A DNA stretch of 54,717 nt from a virus: the IMG/VR virus record IMGVR_UViG_3300020083_000012, positions 1 through 54,717 of that record; one strand, 5' to 3'. Made by a program: the position numbers and the translations under genes. How positions within the stretch are numbered: position 1 is the stretch's first letter; every line of letters begins with the position of its first letter. The notes beneath the pieces were generated by a model, which was not told where the DNA came from, ran no database searches, and saw nothing but the letters and a program-made list of their open reading frames with translations. Positions 1 through 7,996 of the stretch are shown here, one piece after another.

Positions 1-232
1 GATCAAAAGACATTCTAGGAAGTAGAATTTGATATTTTCTGTCTAGATTAGGATCAGCGGTGTTCTTCAAAAGGAATTTCTGCCAAGGTCCAAAGCTTAT
101 CGGAACCGGCAAAGATTGAACCGGCTCTCCGTTTGTGTCGTAACGATTTATTGTTAGTTTATTAAAAAGGCTACCAAATACCGCAACATATTTTCTTGTA
201 AGCTTGTTATAAAAATGATTCGCAAAGGCCAT
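1..232 (-). CDS. gp15: Tail sheath stabilizer/completion protein gp15, N-terminal part (cut by window edge)
   Basis: Reading the minus strand from ATG at 232 gives 77 codons open to the window edge, starting MAFANHFYNKLTRKYVAVFG and ending near ILLPRMSFD. The pattern (FYN near the start, Arg/Lys-Tyr, a VPISF-like strand, then LPRMSF) matches the N terminus of T4 gp15, which caps the tail sheath and tube and joins the tail to the neck. An AAGGA ribosome site lies just upstream. It follows genes 13 and 14, exactly the T4 order 13-14-15. Only the start is visible, so length and C terminus cannot be judged. Confidence 0.8.
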   Translation of the reverse strand, partial: MAFANHFYNKLTRKYVAVFGSLFNKLTINRYDTNGEPVQSLPVPISFGPWQKFLLKNTADPNLDRKYQILLPRMSFD

Positions 233-241
233 AGTATATCC

Positions 242-919
242 TTATTTTCTTATTGATGTTATATTGATATCCTTGAATGGATCAAAGTCACTAGTGTTTA
301 TCAACTCTTCTGACTCTTCTTCGAAGAATATGTTTTTAGATATTGGATCAATATCATGAAGAGTTTCCATATCTGCGATATTATCAGTTCTGCTAAATGC
401 ATGATGCTCATCTATCATTGGGACTTTGGTATCAAATCTTTCATTTGAGAATTCCATCAATTCACATTTCAAATCATAAACAAATAGTTTGCCGCCTTGG
501 TATAGAACAGATTCATGTTCAACAAAGTTAACCTTGAAAAATTTATCGTTCATGGGGAAATATACCAAATCTCCCTCGCGCGGTCTTTTTATGTCAGGAT
601 CAAACTGGCAAACATGTCTTTCGAAAGTTTTTATTGCAACAGTGAATACCAATTGGTCTTTAATCTCAAGACCAAATTTGCTCATTATGTCACCGTCGCC
701 TTCAAATGAATCAAATGATTTTAGATACATTTCCATCTCGAAAGCTCTGTCAAATGTTGACAAGGAAGCTTCGTTAAGAATATCATCTACATTGTCCAAA
801 CGTCTTGCAACATAATATGTATCAATTCCAAAAATTTGGATTGATTCTACTACAAGATTGTTTATTAACTCTTGTTCATTTGCAGAGCGGTAGTTATTGA
901 AAAAACGATTTGTTGCCAT
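242..919 (-). CDS. gp14: Neck protein gp14
   Basis: The 225-residue protein resembles T4 gp14 (256 aa), which forms the head-tail neck with gp13. Visible family features are the N-terminal VVESIQIFGIDTYYVARR stretch, a central acidic helix region with FGLEIKDQ, the REGDLVYFPMNDKFF segment (T4 has EGDLIYFPMDNSLF) and an acidic C terminus ending in a DPF-containing segment. It lies between genes 13 and 15 with gaps under 10 bases, as in T4, so co-translation in a late operon is likely. It is somewhat shorter than the T4 protein. Recognition is by remembered family pattern, not a search. Confidence 0.85.
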   Translation of the reverse strand: MATNRFFNNYRSANEQELINNLVVESIQIFGIDTYYVARRLDNVDDILNEASLSTFDRAFEMEMYLKSFDSFEGDGDIMSKFGLEIKDQLVFTVAIKTFERHVCQFDPDIKRPREGDLVYFPMNDKFFKVNFVEHESVLYQGGKLFVYDLKCELMEFSNERFDTKVPMIDEHHAFSRTDNIADMETLHDIDPISKNIFFEEESEELINTSDFDPFKDINITSIRK

Positions 920-922
920 TTA

Positions 923-1660
923 TTATCCGTAGAAGCTTCTAATAAGAGGGGAGAAACCTATAATTACTTCCTCTTCTAGTTTTCTTCTTTCCTCTTTTGC
1001 GTCATCCAGAATTTTTTCACCGTTGAACATCATGCCACCAACCATTTGCATGTTTGTATATTTGGTCAAGTTTCCGCCCCAATTTTCTTTAATCAAACAT
1101 GCTGCATAATTTTGAAGCCATCTGTCTGACCAAACATCTGCGGTTTCTACTGTCGCATAACCTTCAATGATGATATATTGACCAACCACCAATTTACCGG
1201 CACTACTATCCAAATGTAATTTATTTGAATGGCGATTGAATCTTATGATAGGCATACCAACCAAAACTTCTTCAATCAATGAAAGGTTGGTTCTCATGGC
1301 ATAGTAATCACTAAGACCACCAGAGTTTAAAGTTGTAATATTGTTCAGCATGAATTGGTATTGAGCATTGAATATGCCGCCGCCCAATCCAGCAAATTTT
1401 CCACCAAAATTGAATATTCTGACTACACCAATTGCATCGCTTGGGACGGTAATATAACCATTAGTTACATCTTCTTCTGTAAGTTGATGCTTGAAATATG
1501 TCAACTCACTACCATCATAATGATAATCTCTCCAAAAAGAAATTGCTTCATCAATACGATCTTCAATCTGCTCATCAGACATATCTATATTGATAACTGG
1601 CGCACCCAATTTTCTTAAACAGTAGTCTTTAAATTCATCTCTGGTAGTTGGTTGTGCCAT
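923..1660 (-). CDS. gp13: Neck protein gp13
   Basis: A 245-residue homologue of T4 gp13 (309 aa), the neck component that closes the portal after DNA packaging and receives the tail. The N-terminal module LRKLGAPVINIDMSDEQIED followed by a helix ending in FWRDYHYDG matches the T4 gp13 start (RRLGAPIINVELTPDQI, then YGEYHFDG). The C-terminal region has the family pattern of W...YAxxLIKENWGxNL followed by MMFNGEKILDDAKEE. It is shorter than T4 gp13 mainly in the middle. It sits directly before gene 14, consistent with its role as a gp14 partner. Confidence 0.87.
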   Translation of the reverse strand: MAQPTTRDEFKDYCLRKLGAPVINIDMSDEQIEDRIDEAISFWRDYHYDGSELTYFKHQLTEEDVTNGYITVPSDAIGVVRIFNFGGKFAGLGGGIFNAQYQFMLNNITTLNSGGLSDYYAMRTNLSLIEEVLVGMPIIRFNRHSNKLHLDSSAGKLVVGQYIIIEGYATVETADVWSDRWLQNYAACLIKENWGGNLTKYTNMQMVGGMMFNGEKILDDAKEERRKLEEEVIIGFSPLIRSFYG

Positions 1661-1677
1661 TTCATTTACCTTCCGTT

Positions 1678-2214
1678 TTATTCCGCATTAGTGATTTCTA
1701 ATGCTAACTTCATGTATTTATCTCTTGTAGCGTTTATTTCTTCCAAAGAGGTTAGATTTTGAAATGCTTCATAAACGATAGGCTTGGATGCCTCAACCTT
1801 GACTATCATTTCTCTATATTTGTCACTCTTGCTTTTAATATTTTCTGCCAATTTTTTAACAGTAATTTTTTTGATATTCGCCTCTGTTTCTAATAATGTA
1901 GACTTTCCACCAGCTAAAACTTTTTCAGCTTCTATTACTTTAGTATCGAATAAAGATTGCTCTCTGTCTGTATACTGAGATATTAAGGCAAAAACACCAT
2001 AATCCATTTTTGCTATAATGTCTGAACGATATCTATTTCTAAGAATTTCTGTGTCATATTCCAAATCCTCAGTATTGCACTTTTGCCATATCTTTTCCAT
2101 GTCTTCTTCGCCGCTATTCGCCATTGCGGTATAAGGAATCCATCCATATTTTGGATGTTTAATTTCACATGTTATTTCTGTCTCTGTTACACGTTTGATA
2201 TTTTTTACTTGCAT
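1678..2214 (-). CDS. Probable tail-fibre assembly chaperone
   Basis: A 178-residue protein directly downstream of the repeat fibre gene. Its N-terminal half carries a strand-rich segment EIKHPKYGWIPYTAMANSGE, resembling the HPxYGxIPFTA pattern common near the start of phage tail-fibre assembly proteins. Residues 75-178 look helical and charged, as in chaperone C termini. Position immediately after a receptor-binding fibre is typical for such chaperones (T4 38, lambda Tfa). I see no catalytic motif. The functional call rests on one short motif and on position, so an unrelated small virion protein remains possible. Confidence 0.5.
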   Translation of the reverse strand: MQVKNIKRVTETEITCEIKHPKYGWIPYTAMANSGEEDMEKIWQKCNTEDLEYDTEILRNRYRSDIIAKMDYGVFALISQYTDREQSLFDTKVIEAEKVLAGGKSTLLETEANIKKITVKKLAENIKSKSDKYREMIVKVEASKPIVYEAFQNLTSLEEINATRDKYMKLALEITNAE

Positions 2215-2228
2215 AATTTATTCCTCTT

Positions 2229-4745
2229 TTATGATACTCGCATCCACAATGTTGTGTTGCCGCCGCCGTCATTGTTACCGCTATAGGCCGATGCCACACC
2301 CATACACATCCATGTTCCACCGGGACGTGAGCTACCAAAGAACCCGTCATGTGATGTTCTACCGCTACACGCTGAATATGTCATACCAGAACCAGCCCTT
2401 GTGTCGCCTCTCTGTGTAGCACCGCCGTCTTGTCTTAGCATTGCATAAGTTCCAATACCGCCAACTGGCCCATCAGATATCAGCGAACGAATTGTGCCTT
2501 CTGTTATGGCATGGGTATGGCTTGATGATGAAACTGAGTTTGTTGAAGTAGCGGTAATTGAACCGGGGTTTCCAAGTCTGATACCATCCGCTTCCGAAGT
2601 AAGACCGTTACCAGCATTTACGAACAAATGTGTAGAGTTTGAACCCAAACCGTTTCCAGTTTGAATATAAACGTGGGTGGAGTTTGTGACCAATCCAGTT
2701 CCGGGGTTTACATGAATAGTTCTATCATTTGTTAAGTTGCCACCGCCAGAAAGACCATTACCAGCAATAATGTTTCTGCCAGTTCCTACTACTCTTGCGA
2801 AATCTATGGCAAGCCCTGTTCCACCAATGATAAAACCAACACCAATTGTATTAACAAAAACATGAGTTGCGTTGGCAGTAAGCCCCGGTCCAGTGTTGAC
2901 ATGGACGCCGGTAGAGTTTGCAAGCAATCCGTTACCAGCTACAACAGACAATGTTCTGTTTGAAGATAGGTTTCCGCCGCCAGCCAAACCGTTAGTAGTT
3001 GTTATTGTCAATCCTGTTCTGACTACAGAGCTATCTACAGATACTCCACCGCTGGCATTAAATGTAACACCATCACCGCTCACTACAGACAAATGTGTAG
3101 TATTGTTGGTCAATCCGTTTCCAGTATTTACAAATACGTGAGTAGAGTTTGTGCTAAGGCCACCAGAAGTCACGACATGAACGCCTGTGGTGTTTACTGC
3201 CAAACCATTTCCACCAACTACTCTAATTCCGCTTGACTCTGAGGCCATGCCGTTTCCAGCATTTACAGAAACCGCAGTAGAGTTTACGCTAATACCGTTG
3301 CCTTGACCTACTGCCAATGTTCTGTTTGCAGTTAAGTTACCACCACCGGTAAGACCATTACCCGGAGATATTGTTATTGCTGATCTTGCAATAGTAGATG
3401 CAATTCTCGCGTCATTTATAGTTCCGGTCAATTGTTCGGCTGGAAGTGAAGTCAACGCTGAACCGTCACCGGATATAGAAGCAGTTGTAAACCTTCCGTT
3501 TGAGTTAAATATGAAGTTATAGCTTCCACCTAGACCATTTGAGTTATATGGTCTTATAATCATAGATGAATCTGCCGCGCCAGCATAGATCAATCCTCTG
3601 ATAGAACTGTCATTGTTACGCATCCATATATGAGTAGTTGCAACGTTTTCGTTAGCTCTTACTGAAATATCACCATTAATTACTTGGCTTGTATTATTTC
3701 TAACTACAGTAGAGTCAACTGCAACACCGGTAGAAGATACAACTATACCGTCACCAGCATTTACAAACAAATGAGTAGAGTTTGCAGTCATGCCGTTTCC
3801 GGTTTGGATATAAACATGAGTAGAATTTGTTACCAAACCAGCGCCAGCAACCACGTGAACGCCAGTTGAGTTTGCAGTCAAACCAGCACCAGCGACTACA
3901 GACAATGTTCTGTTTGCAGTTAAGTTTCCACCACCTGTCAAACCGTTTCCAGTAGCGATAGTTCTTCCAGCAATGGTATTTGCTGTGCTATCTACATATG
4001 TAACTCTTGCAATAGTATTTGCTACAGATAATGAAGATGAGTTTACTGCTAGACCATCACCAGCAGCAACGTGAACGCCGGATGCGTTTGAAACTATTCC
4101 TGCACCACCCACAACTGCCAATGTTCTGTTTGCGGTTAAGTTTCCACCGCCAGAAAGACCATTACCAGTAGCAATAATAGTAGAATTTAAAGCAGGGTTC
4201 GGCAAGTTGCCTGAGTGCCACAATTCTGCCCAATCTGAGTCACTTCTTGTAAAAATTCTGTTGCCGGGGGTGAAGTGGATTTGGCTATATCTCCAAGGAT
4301 TTTTTAAATAAAGACCATTGGATTGTTGTGCAATTGGAGCATCGGTTGGTGATGCACCCTGAGAATGTCCGTATGCGAAAGCAAAATGGGCGTTCGCAGT
4401 CGCACCCATAGCTTGTTCAAATGTTTGAGTATTTGAAAAGCTGTTTACGTTTGCATAATTTGTATAACGCTCATTGAAATAGACCGTATCTACTGTCAAG
4501 TTGGTATTATTTGCAATTAAGCCATTGCCGGGCGCTACGTGTAGACCGGAAGTGTTTGCAATCAATCCATTACCGGCTCTGATTGTAAATGATAGGTTTG
4601 AAGATAGTGATCCGCCTCCGTTCATACCGTTGCCAGCAGATATTGTCAAATTTGGGTTTACCGGGACATAGCCGTTATATGTGTTTGCTCCAACAATATT
4701 TCTATTGTCGTCAACTATTACCGTGCCTCTAATTTCATATGCCAT
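2229..4745 (-). CDS. Repeat-rich tail fibre protein, probable receptor-binding tip
   Basis: The 838-residue protein is built largely of short beta-rich repeats of the form GNGL-x-GGGNLTxNRTL-x-V and NSTGVHV / NATHVFV. At least six copies of the GGGNL element are visible. There are few Lys/Arg and many Asn, Gly, Ser and Thr, as expected of a trimeric fibre shaft. The last about 80 residues change character (GTYAMLRQDGG, then Gly/Ser/Arg-rich, Cys-containing, ending TTLWMRVS), a type of C-terminal tip seen in marine phage fibres. It starts directly after the stop of the S74 fibre (TAA then ATG with no gap) and precedes a probable chaperone. Receptor specificity cannot be read from sequence. Confidence 0.7.
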   Translation of the reverse strand: MAYEIRGTVIVDDNRNIVGANTYNGYVPVNPNLTISAGNGMNGGGSLSSNLSFTIRAGNGLIANTSGLHVAPGNGLIANNTNLTVDTVYFNERYTNYANVNSFSNTQTFEQAMGATANAHFAFAYGHSQGASPTDAPIAQQSNGLYLKNPWRYSQIHFTPGNRIFTRSDSDWAELWHSGNLPNPALNSTIIATGNGLSGGGNLTANRTLAVVGGAGIVSNASGVHVAAGDGLAVNSSSLSVANTIARVTYVDSTANTIAGRTIATGNGLTGGGNLTANRTLSVVAGAGLTANSTGVHVVAGAGLVTNSTHVYIQTGNGMTANSTHLFVNAGDGIVVSSTGVAVDSTVVRNNTSQVINGDISVRANENVATTHIWMRNNDSSIRGLIYAGAADSSMIIRPYNSNGLGGSYNFIFNSNGRFTTASISGDGSALTSLPAEQLTGTINDARIASTIARSAITISPGNGLTGGGNLTANRTLAVGQGNGISVNSTAVSVNAGNGMASESSGIRVVGGNGLAVNTTGVHVVTSGGLSTNSTHVFVNTGNGLTNNTTHLSVVSGDGVTFNASGGVSVDSSVVRTGLTITTTNGLAGGGNLSSNRTLSVVAGNGLLANSTGVHVNTGPGLTANATHVFVNTIGVGFIIGGTGLAIDFARVVGTGRNIIAGNGLSGGGNLTNDRTIHVNPGTGLVTNSTHVYIQTGNGLGSNSTHLFVNAGNGLTSEADGIRLGNPGSITATSTNSVSSSSHTHAITEGTIRSLISDGPVGGIGTYAMLRQDGGATQRGDTRAGSGMTYSACSGRTSHDGFFGSSRPGGTWMCMGVASAYSGNNDGGGNTTLWMRVS
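2690..4650 (-). repeat. Degenerate in-frame fibre-shaft repeats (GNGLxGGGNLxxNRTL units)
   Basis: Within the fibre gene the coding unit for GNGL-x-GGGNL-x-x-NRTL-x-V recurs at about 2700-2760, 2950-3010, 3300-3360, 3905-3965, 4110-4170 and, more diverged, 4570-4640. Between copies lie shorter units ending GVHV or HVFV. The copies are similar at base level, so this stretch is prone to slippage or recombination that changes shaft length. Boundaries are approximate. Confidence 0.7.
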
Positions 4746-7700
4746 TTAGCGATCCTTCAACTTTTCTTCTAGAACATCTACTTTATTTTTAAGGTCTTTA
4801 ATAGCCTCAATCAAAACGCCAACCAAGTTGCCGTATGAAACATATTTGAACCCATCGGCATCTTCATTAACGACTTCTGGAATAATTTCTTCCATTTCTT
4901 GAGCTATAACACCAACATAATGAAGATCGGTATCAAATCTGTCATATTCGACGCCTCTCATTCTGCTAACCTTATTTAGAGAATTTTCAATGGTTTTTAT
5001 GTTATATTTTTTTCTTGCATCAGAAGATGAGTTAACATCAATAACTCTCAATGAGCCAGTTTCTAGATGATAGGTAAATCTGGAATCATATGCAATATCT
5101 CTAATTGAACCATTGCTAGTAGCCGCAATATCTGAGTTGACAAATGCCATTGGGGCAGAAATGTTGCTATTGGTATTTGCAGTCACAACTCTAGTAGCAA
5201 TTGTTATGTTTGATGAACCATCAAATGAAGTTTCATTTATTGTTCTTGCAGTTTGGAAACGGGTTGCAGTATTTGCGTTTCCGTTTATGCTGCCAGTTAT
5301 AGTATTTGCAAAAGTTTTTACGCCAGAGAAAGTTTGTGCAGCAGTATTAACTACACCAGATGCAGTGCTGTTTGCACTTCTAGTGGTTAATGCTATTGAA
5401 ACTCCACCCAAACTTGTCATAGCTCCGTTACCAGTAGTATCACCACCAGCGAAGGTCAATACAGGGCTTGGTCTATCAGTAACACCATTCCAAGAAATAT
5501 TACCAACAAATGTGTTTGCATAAACTGAGCGATATATACTAGTCTCTGAACCCACATCATTTAGATTATTAACTCTTGGCATTATATTACCAGCGACTCT
5601 AGCCGTATTAGCCATTTCTATTTCTTGAGTTACAGTTATCTTAGATACTGTAGAATCAGCAGGAATGGTGAATGCGCTGTTTGCAGCCATAAATGTTCTA
5701 CCGTTAACAGTCAAGTCACCGTTAATGACTGTGTTACCATTAACATCTAGATTTCTAAAGAACGAACCGCTACCACCAGCAATCAAGTCGCCGTTAGTTT
5801 GTATTGTGATCGAAGAGCTATTTGCACCATTTACAACCAAAGACTGGTTATTGAATGTAAAGTTTCCGCTTGAAACAATATTTCCAGTGGTCCCGTCAGT
5901 TACAGCAATACCATTATTTGCAATCAAACTTCTTACTCTTAAAGTATCGGTATTTGCACCAGAGGATATATTGATGTTACTTTGAACGTTAGTATTCCCA
6001 GAAACAGCCAATTCGCCGCCAACACCAGTTGCTCCACCTACGGTCAACGCACCTGTGACAGTTGCAGAACCAGTAGCAGTAAATACGGAAGTCACATTGC
6101 TTGCGCCAGTTACGGCCAACAATGTTCCATTATATGTAAGGTTGGCACTTGAAACCATGAAGTTTGTAGCGTTTGCGTATGGTATTCTGTTTGTCGGAAT
6201 TGATCTTACACGCAAGTTGTTTGTATTGGCATTAGCTGCAATATTGGCATCAACACCAATATTTGTATTTGCAGCAACGTCAACGCTACCACCAAAGCTA
6301 CCAGAACCAGTTGTAGTAAAACCGAGTGCCGCAGCAGTTGTTCCATTTACGCTAAGTGTGCCACCGTTATAGATGAAGTTTGCAGAAGTCTCCAATGACC
6401 CAGCATTTGAATAGAACAAACCTCTGTTGACAGCAGAACGGGCGAATAGAGCGTTAGCGTTTACAAATCCAGTTACTCTAACCTCTGCACCATTTATTGT
6501 GGTATTTGCACCGATAGTTGCAGTTGAACCTACTGTCAAAGCTCCGTTTGCGTTCCAGTTGCCAGTTACAGAACCGGAACCTCTTACAGTAAATGCAGTA
6601 GTTGAATCGGAGGCAGTGTTTATTGCAAGAAGAGTGCCGTTGTAGGTCAAGTTTGCAGTGGATATCATGACGCTGTTTGCATCAGTATATGCTATTCTGT
6701 TCACTGGTATTGATCTTACGCGCAAATTGTTTGTATTGGCATTTTGGCCTATATTTGCATCCACCGCAACGTTTGCAGTATTTCCAACATTCAATGTTCC
6801 ACCAAAGCTACCACCACCTGTAGTTGTGAAAGATTCAAATGTCGCGTTTGTTCCTAGTATTGAAACTCTACCATTTTGATATGTGAAGTTTGAAGATGTT
6901 TCTACCAAGCTAGTGTTGTTATAGAAAATGCCTCTTTCTACAGATGATCTAGAGTAAAGAGCATTAGCGTTAACAAATCCTTGAACTCTCGCTTCTGTTC
7001 CATTAACAAATAGATTTCTTTGTGTAGTAGTATCGCGACCAACGGTCATGTCATTTGAATAAACACCATTTGTAGCGTGAACGTTTCCAAAATTAAGTGA
7101 AGTATTTCCTATGTCAACAGTTGTTCCAGTTGGGATTATGTGTCTTCCAAATCTAGCAAATGCAAACACGGTATCTGTGGCATCGTCACCAAGATTTATA
7201 TTTGTAGAATAAATATTTGTGTTCACACCAGTTATGGTTACGTTTCCTGCCATGTTTATTGTGGTAGCTGAAACGCTTGTATTTGATGTTACTGTAAGAT
7301 TTGATCCATTAACATCGACAAATGCGCCGGTAAAGGCTGAGTTTGAAGACACGGTGAACGGGCCATGAGAAATAGTTGTGCTATTTGCATGAACGGTAAA
7401 TGTCTTTGCAGTGTTGGACATTGCAAAGTTTCCATTAACAGTTGTGGTGTTAGCCTGAACGTTGAAGTTAGCAGTGTTAGCTTGAATTGCAATCAATGCT
7501 GACTGAGAAAATATTGTATTTGATGTTATCACCAAGTTAGCTGGTGTGCTTACTGTGCCGCCTCTCAAAGAAGAGGTAGCCACCAATGAGTTTGCACTAA
7601 AAACACCCGCTACGTGCGCGTTACCGGCAGTCAACGCACCGTTAGTTGTATTTGGTTGTAGGACGTTTGCTGTAGTTACTACAGTCGTTCCCATATCGAA

Positions 7701-7784
7701 TATAATTTGATTTGTTCTGGACAACCATTGACTAAATGTGTCAGTGGTTGACACATTAGCACCAACATAAATGGGTTTTGACAT
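4746..7784 (-). CDS. Tail fibre/spike with C-terminal intramolecular chaperone (peptidase S74) domain
   Basis: A 1012-residue fibre. Residues 1 to about 900 are Asn/Thr/Ser/Gly-rich beta repeats, including two long tandem units ending LRVRSIP-x-NRI-x-Y and NLTYNGTLLA. The last about 100 residues form an S74-type auto-chaperone. NSSSDARKKYNIK supplies the Ser-Asp-x-x-x-Lys pattern of the self-cleaving dyad. It is followed by the helical region with GVEYDRFD, HYVGVIAQEMEEIIPEVV, KYVSYGNLVGVLIEAIKDL and a terminal coiled coil. In known cases (endosialidases, phage spikes) this domain trimerizes the fibre and is then cut off before the Ser. By position it replaces T4 gp12/wac. Confidence 0.82.
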   Translation of the reverse strand: MSKPIYVGANVSTTDTFSQWLSRTNQIIFDMGTTVVTTANVLQPNTTNGALTAGNAHVAGVFSANSLVATSSLRGGTVSTPANLVITSNTIFSQSALIAIQANTANFNVQANTTTVNGNFAMSNTAKTFTVHANSTTISHGPFTVSSNSAFTGAFVDVNGSNLTVTSNTSVSATTINMAGNVTITGVNTNIYSTNINLGDDATDTVFAFARFGRHIIPTGTTVDIGNTSLNFGNVHATNGVYSNDMTVGRDTTTQRNLFVNGTEARVQGFVNANALYSRSSVERGIFYNNTSLVETSSNFTYQNGRVSILGTNATFESFTTTGGGSFGGTLNVGNTANVAVDANIGQNANTNNLRVRSIPVNRIAYTDANSVMISTANLTYNGTLLAINTASDSTTAFTVRGSGSVTGNWNANGALTVGSTATIGANTTINGAEVRVTGFVNANALFARSAVNRGLFYSNAGSLETSANFIYNGGTLSVNGTTAAALGFTTTGSGSFGGSVDVAANTNIGVDANIAANANTNNLRVRSIPTNRIPYANATNFMVSSANLTYNGTLLAVTGASNVTSVFTATGSATVTGALTVGGATGVGGELAVSGNTNVQSNINISSGANTDTLRVRSLIANNGIAVTDGTTGNIVSSGNFTFNNQSLVVNGANSSSITIQTNGDLIAGGSGSFFRNLDVNGNTVINGDLTVNGRTFMAANSAFTIPADSTVSKITVTQEIEMANTARVAGNIMPRVNNLNDVGSETSIYRSVYANTFVGNISWNGVTDRPSPVLTFAGGDTTGNGAMTSLGGVSIALTTRSANSTASGVVNTAAQTFSGVKTFANTITGSINGNANTATRFQTARTINETSFDGSSNITIATRVVTANTNSNISAPMAFVNSDIAATSNGSIRDIAYDSRFTYHLETGSLRVIDVNSSSDARKKYNIKTIENSLNKVSRMRGVEYDRFDTDLHYVGVIAQEMEEIIPEVVNEDADGFKYVSYGNLVGVLIEAIKDLKNKVDVLEEKLKDR
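6115..7020 (-). repeat. Two long tandem repeats in the S74 fibre (period about 510-520 bases)
   Basis: Two consecutive units encode the order GFVNANAL-(Y/F)-(S/A)-RS, one GxFGG element, ANTNNLRVRSIP, then NLTYNGTLLA. One unit spans about 6625-7015 and the other about 6115-6500. A third, degenerate copy of the LRVRS portion follows near 5925. The units are closely similar in protein, which suggests tandem duplication of a roughly 170-residue shaft module. Exact ends need a dot plot. Confidence 0.7.
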
Positions 7785-7801
7785 ATAAATTAGCCCCTAT
7801 T

Positions 7802-7996
7802 TTATAATTTGTTCTCTATCCTGTCGAGCCTATTTTTAAGTTCAGCATTCTCTCGCTGCAAACCATCTACTTGCTCTTTCAAAGTATTTATATCTCGTAA
7901 TAATTTTTTCTTAAACTTATATTCTTCCAAAGCCTTACTATCTGTATTAAGTAAGGCTTTGGATGCTTGTTCTCGTATTAAACTTGTATTATTCAT
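7802..7996 (-). CDS. Small coiled-coil protein of unknown function
   Basis: A 64-residue product starting in an ATGA overlap with the stop of the upstream DUF4815 gene, so translation is probably coupled. Residues 27-64 form a strong heptad coiled coil (LKEQVDGLQRENAELKNRL), and the N-terminal half is a charged helix. I recognise no family. Sitting between a giant virion protein and a fibre gene, it may be a small trimerization or attachment piece or a chaperone for fibre mounting. That is inference from position only. Confidence 0.6.
   Translation of the reverse strand: MNNTSLIREQASKALLNTDSKALEEYKFKKKLLRDINTLKEQVDGLQRENAELKNRLDRIENKL
7885..7892 (-). promoter_or_regulatory. Possible T4-type late promoter box before the S74 fibre
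   Basis: The minus strand reads TATAAATA here, inside the small coiled-coil gene and about 100 bases before the S74 fibre start. It matches the T4 late consensus exactly. The site is within coding sequence, and an AT-rich genome will contain chance matches, so support is weak. Confidence 0.3.

Noticed and set aside
2229-7784. Repeats considered as CRISPR or non-coding satellite
   Set aside because: They are in-frame, degenerate protein repeats of fibre genes without constant-length spacers.
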